Position numbers and translations under genes: made by a program
Part shown: in pieces, positions 38,344 to 48,745 of the stretch
Layout: every line of letters starts with the position of its first letter
How positions within the stretch are numbered: the stretch's first letter is position 1
DNA from: Lantana camara
Taxonomy: Eukaryota; Streptophyta; Magnoliopsida; Lamiales; Verbenaceae
Direction of reading: 5' to 3'
NCBI GenBank assembly: GCA_037501455.1
Contig: CM074855.1
Coordinates: 56,179,001 to 56,243,000, forward strand
DNA length: 64,000 bases
The notes under the pieces: generated by a model
What the model was told of the DNA's origin: nothing
The model's input: the letters and a program-made list of their open reading frames with translations, nothing else
The model's database searches: none

Positions 38344-40928
38344 TGTAGCACCCGGAACGTCAGGCACCACATCCCCCGTACTATAGCCCCAATCCACCTA
38401 TGAAACGGACAATCCATACGTGAATCAAAGCTACAGCGAACGGGAGACAATAAAAGGACTCAAGGCTAGGCGGGTACCCTCAATTTAAAACCAACCACTA
38501 TGCAATACAGAGTATTTAAAAGCGGAAGCAATAACATTCAATAGATACGTATAGGTACCATATTTATTTATTTACGTATAGATACCAACGTTTACACTAT
38601 CGATACAATGTCATCCGTCAACAAAATAGACAATAGGGCGATACAAAATATCCCAAACCTCTATACAATCAAAATGTGGGAATGAAGTGTGCTAGACCTA
38701 AATTTAAAGACCAAATGACTCTAAATCCCCGCCTAGCACGCCCTGCAAAACACTGAAAAGTTGAGGTGTCAGTCCAACACGGACTGAGCGAGGGGTATAA
38801 TAAATATAAGCGCACATACATGCAAGCTATAACCTCGGGTAATAATTTTGGAAAAACAATACAATTTAGTAGGTTAAAAGAGATACTATCGCCCGAGATT
38901 ACAACTATTCCAATTTCAATTCAACCAATTTCAATTCAATCAATAGTGACCCGGCGAGTGGGGCAATTCTCCAACCTTACACCGACTGTGTACAATCAAT
39001 CAATCAATCAATCAATTATTAGGTGATTAGGTGATCAAGCAATTCATTAATGTGCACAATTAGCAGTTTCAATAACGCCTTCTTCCTCCGGGTGATGGTG
39101 GGATTGCAAGGCCCCACCATCCAATCAATCTGGGCAGAGGGTACATGAATCCCTAAGCCCGGAACTCCTTTCCCACCCTAATCTCCTAGGGGGTTCAGGG
39201 GTCATCCCAATTTGGTGAGGATAGCTATCGAGTTACCCGTCAGCCCATGCTTTCCCGGTTGGCTCGAGTCACTACCCTCGGGCCCACAGTGCAATACAAT
39301 ACTCGCCCAATCAATCAATCAATCAATCAATTCTTTTCAATATTTCGATAAAACATTTGAAAACCAATCTCATTTGAAAACTATAAGTATAATTATAGGT
39401 TTTTGGCTTAAAATATCACATAGGGTTGTACGGGTCCTATGTATCTAAAATTAAACCTCACCTGTCGACCCAAAAATACTCCAAGGAAACAGCTCACGGG
39501 GCCTGCTCCTCGTCACCAGGAAGCTGGTCTGTGCAAGAAAGACAATTGTCCGTGAAACACGACTCAAAATGTACCAAATAGGACGAACGGCAAAATGTGA
39601 CGAAGCGACGAGAAAAATGCAATGTACCATGAAAATATTTGGTTTCAACATGTAATCAATCATATAAAAGCAATTAGGGGTCAAAGAAGCCGTCCGAACG
39701 AGGTGCGGAAATTTTAAATTTATGCAGTGAATTTCGCACCCTTTTTGGACTATGGGAACGGCCGTTCCGGCCTTCCCTTGAAAATGGGAAGGGCCGTTCC
39801 CATGGCTCAGAAAACGCGCGCCAGCGCTTTTCAAAATATAAAACGCATTCGGCTGGGAATGGCCGTTCCGGCTCACAGGCCAAAGAGGGAACGGCCGTTC
39901 CCAGTCTCGCTGGCCTGAGTCTCAGCATCATGGGAACGGCCGTTCCAGTTTTGAACTGGAGCCGGGAAGGCCCGTTCCCAGAATACGTGAGCAAAATATG
40001 CAGAGCAGAAAAACAGAGCAGCCATGGAGAAGCCTCAAACAACCACAAAAATGGATGCAAACCATGTTCCAATGCAAATATTAAACACAATAAATATGCT
40101 AACATGTATATATATCAACAATAACTCATAAAAACATATGATCCCAAGTTAGATCATCAATATTCACTCATTTGAAACCCATTCACTCCAACATGCTTCA
40201 AGTCCATAAATCACAAGATATATGCCTCAAACTCATGCTTAATGACCACAATAAATTTTCCAACAACCAATACACACTTCATTCAATGCACAACAAAGCC
40301 CTAGATAACCTATAATTTCAATAAAATCATTCATTCACCATATTTACCTCAAGAGAAAGAAATGGAAGAAGAGATGATGAAAGGATGTTGATGATGCTCC
40401 AAATATCACAAATCCCACACAAATTGATGCTCAAGTGATGAAATCTCCCAACTCCAATCAAGGGTTTTTGGTTCGGTTGAAATGGGAAGCAAATGGAGCA
40501 AAGATGATATTGTGTGTATGAAGGAAGAAGCAAATGGTACGTGATATGCTCCCAAGAAGAGAAAAGAATTGGCCAATTTTGCAATTAAATCCCTTGAGAA
40601 GATAAGTTAAGCAATTGAGTCCAAATCCCCTTTTAAAATAATCGATTAGGTCCAATTCAATTAGATCCCATATGCATGAAAATGATCAATTAAGGACATA
40701 AAGGAAATAAATCACGTTCGAGAAAATATTTCACATTACAATCACATTCGATAATTTTTGAAAAATATGATATGATATGAATTTTCAATAAAATAACAAG
40801 AATGTAATTTTATAAAAATAATGTCATGATATGGAAAATTAGAGAAATGGACAATTAATAGTTAAATTACAACTCTCAAACGCACACGTGTCGTTCATAC
40901 CTGAATTGCCGAAAGCTGGGGCGTTACA
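38344..40928 (-). repeat. Tekay 5' LTR (right copy)
   Basis: 2585 bp, same borders as the left copy. Differences by eye include T for C near 38382, T for C near 38699, T for A near 38827, two changes near 39753-39760 and G for A near 39981. The palindrome cluster is at about 39754-39979. On the minus strand, a GAG|GTAAATA donor lies at 40347. Confidence 0.95.
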
Positions 40929-41019
40929 TTATCCGATAACAAGGTGTTCATCGGATATTTCGAAACAACGAGTGTCATTGCTTCAAAAGTATTAATTCGT
41001 TAAATTGGGATATGTATAT
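40929..41019. repeat. Satellite remnant between Tekay and LARD-2
   Basis: A 91-bp piece of the 457-bp monomer, starting with the TTATC duplication and stopping at GGATATGTATAT. The next 123 bp of the monomer (or 123 plus whole monomers) are missing, because satellite resumes at 48746 with GATCCCAACTT. Confidence 0.95.
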
Positions 41020-41747
41020 TGTAACGCCCCAGTTTTTCAGTTTTAATAATGTGAAGTATTTGTTTATAAATTGCCCAATTTAATAATTTAATTATATGAT
41101 TAATTGTTTATAAATGGTTATATTTGATTTAAACTATAAACTATTGATATTTTAATTTATTTCATTTTATTTCACTTTGATATTTAGTGTTTAAATTCTT
41201 AATTAAGGTTTCGTGTTACCTTAACTATTCCGGTAATTTCGTTAATTAATTTCAACATGTTATAAGTTGGCTTTAAATTTATTTAATATGGAATTTAAGT
41301 TTTAGTAATTAATTTATAACAATATGAATTCGTTCATGCGCTTGAGTGTTTTATTTCTACTTCGTTCATATATGAAATGATACGGGATTGGCGTGAAAAT
41401 TTAATATGTCGTAAATATGTATGTTTTGAACATGCCTATATGCTCGGTTTATGTTTTCGGATTTACTCGACGTGTTTATGAATTTATTTTGACTTTTGGA
41501 ACCAAGTCGGGGGCTAACGAGCAATTAGCGCACCCTTGGTTCCGTGCGTGATATCTTGAGCTCGGGAATGCATTATACGTTGTTGTTTGGCTTCATTGCA
41601 GGGTCTAACTCCGCCTGGCTTAGGAAAGTTTTTTTTTATGTTTGTCTCCCGTTCGCTATGGTTTGACACGGGTGCGGATTTACCATTTCGTTACTTGTGT
41701 TGAGCCATAGTGCGGGGGATGTGGTGCCTCACGTGCGGGGTGCTACA
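41020..41747 (+). repeat. LARD-2 5' LTR, internally deleted
   Basis: The first about 550 bp are alignable with but clearly diverged from the start of the right LTR (CCCCAGTTTTTCAG against CCCCGGTTTTTCAT). The last about 180 bp (from ATGCATTATACG at 41568) are identical to the end of the right LTR by eye. The join GAGCTCGGGA|ATGCATTATACG corresponds to loss of about 3.2 kb present in the right LTR (45350-48566). Confidence 0.88.
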
Positions 41748-41755
41748 TCCTTAAG

Positions 41756-41767
41756 TGGTATCAGAGC
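41756..41767 (+). other. LARD-2 primer binding site (tRNA-iMet)
   Basis: TGGTATCAGAGC, eight bases after the 5' LTR. Confidence 0.9.
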
Positions 41768-42965
41768 CCGGTTGCAAAACCGGTGTTCTTGAGTCGTGTT
41801 GGAGTCAGTCTAAGTCGAGCGGCATAGGGACTATGTGATATTGTGTGCATTGCATCGATCTTGAATATGGAATTTGGTTTCCTTAAGAATTTCGTTGAAT
41901 TACTTGTTGCATTTTATATGGATTCTTGTCTTTCGTATTGAATATGTGTCATGAGCATGCACTAATCGCATGCATCCATTCTTGAAATGAGTTATGATTT
42001 CCAGATTATAAAGATGATATCAAACCACGGCCAAGTCCTATGATCACAACAATCTATTATAATTCCTTCGGAGGCACGGAAGATAGGAAGGATGCCCGGG
42101 GAGGAATATGGAGAATGGTAGTTGGGTGGCTTTGTAGACTGAGTTGCAATTAACGGTTGGGATTTAGAATGGGAGGTTCGACCTTGGCGACGCGATGGCA
42201 GAGGAACATTTGGAGGAATAGGAATAGGAGTTAATCAAAAGAATGGTTGTGACTCAGAAGAACAACTTATATGAACCCACTACCTGAAGTGCATTAATTG
42301 GATTCAACAGGATCTTGCAACCTAAGAAATGAAGGGAACAAAACCTTGAAGATATATTGGTCCCGGATTTGGATCGTGGAAGAGGTACTAGTAATTAAGA
42401 GGAGTAGAGATAACAGGAGTCCGGTAGAGGTTATGCATCAAGGGTCTACAAAGAAGGACTTCGAACTAAGCCTAGTGATTAGAAGTCAGGTTCTGGAAGG
42501 CAAGCATTTGGGTAAACGTAAATAGAGGGAAGGTGGCGATATGGAGAATAGGATTTGAGTTCATTTTTCCAAATCCCAGCTGAATTGTCATGTTGTGAGG
42601 TTAAATTGGAAGATATGGAGCAACAAATGGAAACGGTAAAGAAAGGAAATCATGCGCTCAAATATAAGCAATTGGAGGTGAATTAAATCCACAAAGGATA
42701 AGCGCGGAATTCTTGATCGAGGTGATGATTGGAAGTAAAGGTCGAATTTCGAGAAGGAGTTTGGATACTAACTCTGTGGACGTGGAAGAATTAAGGGTTA
42801 AAGAATTGCAATCTCGGATAGTGGAAGATACAAGTGATGCAAAAAGACTCATGGAAAACTTGAAGACCGTGGGAAAGGCAAGGGATAATCACCCAGTCAA
42901 AGTAACCTCGGGATTGGAGGAACAAGGAAAAGCTACCGAGCTAACTACTTATCACCTTGGTGACA

Positions 42966-43150
42966 GGTTCCAAAACATTCATAGCACGTGCATCATATTT
43001 TACATTAGTTACTTATTCTCTTGACTTTATGTTTATTCGTGCATTTCTAATTGGTTTCGTTGCGCTAATGTGTTGTATAATTGCTTGATGTAAACGTGAC
43101 CCATGCATTGTCATTTTAACCCAACATGCATTTTAGTGTTTACTTGATAG
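42966..43150 (+). other. Intron-like module of LARD-2
   Basis: Starts GTTCCAAAACATTCATAGCACGTGCATCAT and ends TAACCCAACATGCATTTTAG...CTTGATAG. It is collinear with 7224-7380 in LARD-1 and shares the GCACGTGCATCAT and AACATGCAT/CACATGCAT blocks. Confidence 0.4.
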
Positions 43151-44417
43151 GAAGTCCATTCGCCTCAACTATCACGTATCAGTTCCACCGAGCCGCATCT
43201 GAGTTATGGAGAAGAGAAATAATAGGATGACATTAGAAGGAAGGAGAATTTGGGAAATAAGAACTTCTATTAAGGGATAGGTTAAAGGAAACAAGAATTC
43301 AGAAAGAGAAGTGAGACTAGAGTTCCGGACAAGATTAAGAAAGGAGTCCGGACATCAAGAGAACTAGGGAAGGAGTTGAAAGGCCAAATCTTTGAAGTCT
43401 ATATCAGTTAAACTTCACCTAATGGGAATTACTCATCAAGACTTTCGACAAAAGAAGAATCAGTGGAGTTCAACCCAGGACAACAGAAATGTAAGGGGGA
43501 GAGTACGACCGAGGAACAAATTGGACGATTGATAGGGTGCTCGCAGAAATATTCCAGTAAGAATAACGAAATTGCAAATTAAGGAAGACCTGGGGAGTCC
43601 TATTAGTGATGATCAGAAATAAACAAGACGGCTTGAATGGTTAAGTTATTAAGAGACGAGTTAAGTTACTCAATTCGGGTTGGAGTCCCTCATTAGGTAT
43701 AACGGAAATGGCTTGGAAACTGTTCCTATGTATAGAACATGGATCTGGGAATAACAGAATTATAAGGGAGCTTCTGGAAACTCCTAAGTCAGAATTGACA
43801 AAAGAGAGAGAGTCGAATCAAGTTGGCATATGATGGAATGATGGCGAACACGAGTAATCCAATAGGGTACAAAAGGGGGTTCAATAATGACAATATTATT
43901 AAGTCTTCGGTTAGTCCCACGTTACTTCGGAAGGAAATTTAAGAAGAAGCCAAACCGAAAAAAGATGATCATTGGAGGATTTACATCAAACTTCAAGAAT
44001 CATCAAGAGCATTCTATCTTCGATTCAAGAAATGTGGGACCAGATACTGAATATAACCTTTAAAGGATTCAACAATTGTCTCATTGGGGTACCCTGAAGA
44101 GGTTAAAGACAAACTGAGCACTGAATCTATCTTCGGGACAGCTTATACACTGAACGACAACAATTCACAATTTTAAAACTTCGTGACTACGGTGAACGGT
44201 ATTTATAGCATTCATGAAGCATACATTCATGCAGATTCAATTTAATAATTTCTTTGTTATATGCTCTGTTTCTTAACAAGTTAAATTACCTGAAGTAATT
44301 GATGAGTAACGTGGATGATATCTGATGATTACCTTGAGGTGGCTTGTGTGATTTTGAATTTGGTTTTGCGTGTGCTGCTTGGGAGTATTGGAGACTTCCT
44401 TGCTTTATTTATTTTGT

Positions 44418-44576
44418 TTGAGAGACGGGGTGCTCTCGTTGTTTCTAAGAGACGGGGATTCTCTTATTTTGTTTGAGAGACGGGGTGCTCTCGTTGTTTC
44501 TAAGAGACGGGGATTCTCTTATTTTGTTTGAGAGACGGGGTACTCTCTTTGCTTGCGAGAGACGGGGAATCTCTCA
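44418..44576 (+). repeat. Hairpin array of LARD-2 (6 units)
   Basis: Stems at 44420/44433, 44446/44461, 44475/44488, 44501/44516, 44530/44543 and 44557/44571. They alternate between GAGAG/CTCTC and TAAGAG/CTCTTA, all around a loop of 8-9 bases beginning ACGGGG. The two-unit period is about 55 bp. Position and loop match the LARD-1 array, about 60 bp upstream of the 3' LTR. Confidence 0.85.
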
Positions 44577-44634
44577 TTGGTTGTTTTAAGCGTGCAGTGA
44601 ATCCGAGGACGGATTCTTTTTAAGGGGGAGAGAT

Positions 44635-47600
44635 TGTAACGCCCCGGTTTTTCATTTATATTAATATGTCTTATTTGTTTCTAAATTGCGCAATTAAATT
44701 ATTTAATCATGGGATTAATTGTTTTACGTGTTTTATATTTTAATTTTATTATAAATTGTTATTCTTTTATTTTATTATATTAAATTTTAATTCAATATTA
44801 TTTTAAAAACTAATTCGTATTTTAAGTATAAATACATATCTATATATATTTCTTTAAATATTGTAAAATTAATGATTAATGTTAATTATGTTGTTTATTA
44901 AACATTATGCTAATTAATCATGTTTAATCATATTAATTAATTTTATAATATAAACGTGGATTTTTCAATTTTATTTAATATCAGATTTAATTGATTAAAT
45001 TTTAATTATGCATGGATTTATATGATACGTGCATGATTGTATAAATTGTGCATGCATTTTAATGTAAATATGCATGAATTGCATGAAACGCGCATGAATT
45101 TGTATGAATGTGCATGGTTGCTTAGAATGTGTATCGATCTTATATGAAATGATTTCGAAATGCTATGAAATTGTAGTATGTTGTAAATATGTGTATTATG
45201 AACATTCCTGTATGCTCGTTTTGTGTTTTCAAATTTGTTTGATATGTTATGAATTTAATTTGATTCTTGGAACCAAAACGGGGGCTAATGAGCAATTAGC
45301 GCACCCTTGGTTCCGTATTTAATATCTTGAGCTCGGGAACTCGGATTCGAGTTCCGTCAACTCCGCTGAACTCATAACGAAAATTTGAGTTTAGTAAACT
45401 TAGCCTAATATTTTTCTAACGTCATTTGAACCTCCGAAATCCAACCGAAAAACGAAACGGCAACCAAACTGACCTTGTTACACAAAAATGGCCATAACTC
45501 ATTCAATTGTTGACCAAATTAACCATGGTTTGATTCAAATGATCCCTAACTCAACCACCTAACCAGATATATGAAGCCCTAACCGAACCAAGTCTCACAC
45601 AATCCCCAAATATCAGCCAAAGCTACTGTCTTCCAGTCCAGTCCCGTAACCCTTCCTTCCTTGGAGATTTTGGAGCTCAAATCTCATCCAAACTTCATCC
45701 AATCAACAAGGTAAGCTTAGGGTTGTATTATATGTTCATTCCTGATCATTTTCATCCTTTCTTTTCCAAATTTGAGCATGGATTCACGGGATTTCTGGAC
45801 TACATCCGAAAATGTGATGTTTTGTGCAAATTGTTGATCTTCTTCGATTCTTAATGGTTTTGATTGATTCCAAGCATGAGAATGATTATTTTGACATCCT
45901 CATATCATTTATGATCATTGATTTCTTGGTGGTTGAAGTATTAAGGAGATATCAGTTATGGTACTTTGAGGAAATTTTCATGAAAGTCACGTATGACAGC
46001 TTCTCTTGGTTGTGCTCTTTTAGAACTGAATTATATGTTGAATTTGTGTTGTTTTGCTGTACATTTGATGGCCTGAACTGATATGATTATGTGGGATTGA
46101 AGAGGATCAGCCATGCCCTGTTTTCGAGACCTTTTGCCCTGTTTTTGGCCTGGAAAAGTTGCTGTCAACTGCTGCGTTACTCCTTGCTTTTGCTGTCAGT
46201 TTTAGTGTCTTGTTAGGGCTGGTTTTGTGCTGCTTTCATGCCTTCTTCTTGCCTCATTTCGTGCTCTGGTTGCTGCCCTTCGTCTGCGTTAATTGCTGTC
46301 AAAAAACAGGGGTAAGTCTGCGTGTGTGAACTGCTGCTGCTGCGAGGAACGGGCGTTCCATTTTCTTCTTTCCAGCGCGGAACGGGGGTGCGGGTTGGCC
46401 TAAAATTTCTGTACCGAGACACGGGGGTGTCTCGGTTTGTGCTTAGGTGGTGACACGGGGGTGTCACCTTAGTTTTTCCTGAAATTTTTACATGCGTTTT
46501 CTCCTTCCTTTGCATGGGTGTTTGCTGATTATATATATATAAATGTGCTGTGTGTGTTTGCTATGCATGCATGGCTGTGTACGTGTGAGTGTGTACAAAT
46601 ATATATATGCATATATTTAGTAATTGTGTGTGTTGCATGCATAGCTTTGTATATTAATTTGCATGCATGTATATATAATATATATATTTGTGAATGCATG
46701 CATGGGTGTGTTTGTGTGTGTACGTGTTTATATATGTATATAATATATATATATTGTATATTATTATATATGGTTATGTATATATATTATATTATGTATA
46801 TTTATTATATATTTTAAATATTATTTGATTTAATTTAATTATTGAATTCTATTTCGCGTATTTATTCGACTGACTTTTGATTGAACGTTCTATTTATATT
46901 ATTCCTAAATGTGAACTTGAATAATATGTGTTATGCTTATTAATTGGATTTTAGATTAATTGATATGCATTATGAATTTATGAATTTATGAAATTTATAT
47001 GAATTTATGAAATTATGAAATATGAATTTAGGAATTTATGAAATTGAATGAAACATATGAACGAATGATTTGATTATATGTTTTACATTTCTTAATCGTG
47101 CACATGAACATTTTATTGATATAATATGATCATTTATGCATTCATGTCATATTCACTTCATTGCCGAGCGTCATATATGGTTCATTGGAATCTCGAGTCT
47201 CACAAACACGTCATGTTGTCTTTTTGTACAGTTTATCTCCAGGGTGGAGAGATCTTGATCGTTCAGGCACTTGTTACTCGTATCCTTGTATGGTCACGGT
47301 TCAGGTGAGGGTGGTTTTTGTTTTAGCTATGTAACAAACCCTACAACCCTTATGTGAAAAGCTTTGGCCAAAACCTTATGATTATATATATATGGTTTTC
47401 AAATGAAGTTATCGAGTAAATCCTTCTGAATTATACGTATGAGCGTACATAAGCTTAAAAATGGTTTTGTAATGAGGCTATGCTCCAAACCGTGTGTCTT
47501 CATGCTAGCTATGGATTGGGATGACACGGAGAGGTACGTATATAGCATATGCCGAATTACACGGTAAGGTATGATTTCTTATAGTATGTATCATATGTAT

Positions 47601-48745
47601 GTAATGATATGTTTGGCGAGATTATGTAAAGAGGTTATGTTCACGGGCCCCGGGACTTAGTATATGTGGCTAACCGAGGAAGCAAGGGCTGACGGGGATC
47701 CCATATACTAGTCCCACTTTTAAACAGCGGTACTGGACCTCGTCAGGAGATTGGCGGGGAAAGGGAGCTGAGTGCCATCTGGGGAGTCATGTAACCCCTT
47801 TTGGTCAAAGATCGGGTGGTCGGGCCTTGCAAACCCACCACCAACCCGGAGGAAGAAGGTTGGAACTTATTTACGATTGAAATGATTGATTGACTGATTG
47901 ATTATCGATTGATAGGCACTGTGCGGGAAGGCCGGGAATCGGATTGCCCAAACAAATATATTTAGGACATGATATAATTTATGGTCTGTGTGTGTTATGA
48001 TATATTGCCTGATCGCCTAATCAATATATTATTGATATTTATGTACACGGTCGGAGTTTGGATGGAGGTTGTGCACGCTCACTCGCCGAGCCTTATATTT
48101 ATGTATGATTTATGAATGTAATGAAATTAATATGACTTAGTCATAAAATCCGAGCATTGATTAGTCATTCTCTTGCCCTTTTTGGAAACTAATTTCAAAT
48201 AAAAACCTTGTTCGGAATTTACGACTTGCATGTGCATGTTTCTATTTATGTATATCGCTCCTGCTCACTCAGTCTTCTAGAGACTGACCCTCTCCCTCCC
48301 CAACTTTTAGTGTGCAGGTTTGATTTTGGAGTTTCGTGCTAGGCGGAGGTGTTTGGAGTCTGTAAGTGGGTCGAGTTAGGCTAGGAGAGTCTCTGCATTC
48401 GCATCTATACTGGAATTATGTATAATTCATTTCAGTTATATCGTGACATTGGATACCTATGTATTTATTATGAAATTGGATTTACTGAGATTTGCTATGA
48501 GTTTAAAAGAGGCCTGAAGAGCCCAAATTCTACTTATGAGGTGTATGTCTGAATTTGAGTTTGCAATGCATTATACGTTGTTGTTTGGCTTCATTGCAGG
48601 GTCTAACTCCGCCTGGCTTAGGAAAGTTTTTTTTTATGTTTGTCTCCCGTTCGCTATGGTTTGACACGGGTGCGGATTTACCATTTCGTTACTTGTGTTG
48701 AGCCATAGTGCGGGGGATGTGGTGCCTCACGTGCGGGGTGCTACA
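44635..48745 (+). repeat. LARD-2 3' LTR (full-length form)
   Basis: 4111 bp. Holds a donor-like CAACAAG|GTAAGC at 45711, hairpins at 46346-46468, a TA-rich simple-sequence tract (46525-46810), the block GAGGCTATGCTCCAAACCGTGTG near 47475 shared with LARD-1, a TCAGTC/GACTGA hairpin (48269-48287), and the long-range pair GCTAGGCGGA/TCCGCCTGGC (48338-48347 with 48608-48617). Short frames at 45104-47308 have no protein signature. Confidence 0.9.
46346..46468. repeat. Hairpin group in LARD-2 3' LTR
   Basis: GGAACG/CGTTCC at 46346-46359, CCGAGACAC/GTGTCTCGG around GGGG at 46414-46435, and GGTGACAC/GTGTCACC around GGGG at 46449-46468. The last two share the ACAC-GGGG-GTGT core but have different, still paired, outer arms. 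Confidence 0.8.

Larger units (their letters stand above)
30894..40928 (-). mobile_element. Tekay/Del-like chromovirus (Ty3/gypsy), complete
   Basis: A 10035-bp element on the minus strand: 5' LTR at 38344-40928, PBS, leader, one gag-pol frame 38093-33513, PPT, 3' LTR at 30894-33478, and a 5-bp duplication TTATC. The polyprotein order protease-RT-RNase H-integrase with a C-terminal chromodomain, long LTRs and a tRNA-Met PBS fit the Tekay/Del branch of chromoviruses (family knowledge). The LTRs differ at about six sites by eye, and the frame is uninterrupted, so the copy looks young and may be competent. It is the only full-length coding gypsy element in the window and a candidate protein donor for the two LARDs. 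Confidence 0.95.
41748..44634 (+). other. LARD-2 internal region without intact coding sequence
   Basis: Leader with GCGGCATAGG, an acceptor-like CACTAATCGCATGCATCC...TTTCCAG ending at 42004, an intron-like module 42966-43150, a second module start after CTACGGTGAACG at 44199, a hairpin array 44418-44576 and the polypurine tract TAAGGGGGAGAG (44621-44632). The longest plus-strand frames (42298-42525 and 42713-43024) show no recognisable domain. Purine-rich, stop-rich sequence from 43150 to 44190 looks like a more decayed counterpart of the LARD-1 reading frame. Confidence 0.65.
41020..48745 (+). mobile_element. LARD-2: non-autonomous gypsy-related element with unequal LTRs
   Basis: Starts TGTAACGCCCC and ends GGGTGCTACA, with a PBS at 41756 and a polypurine tract before 44635. 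The left LTR is 728 bp, the right 4111 bp. No target duplication: TATAT on the left, GATCC on the right. The 2887-bp interior lacks gag-pol. Leader, intron-like modules, hairpin array and LTR-end blocks are collinear with LARD-1, so the two are related families. Missing duplication, lost satellite and mismatched LTRs point to recombination between two elements after insertion, or to an assembly join. Confidence 0.88.

Noticed and set aside
42713..43024. 103-codon frame in LARD-2
   Set aside because: No domain recognised, not conserved in LARD-1, and it runs through the proposed intron-like module start at 42966.
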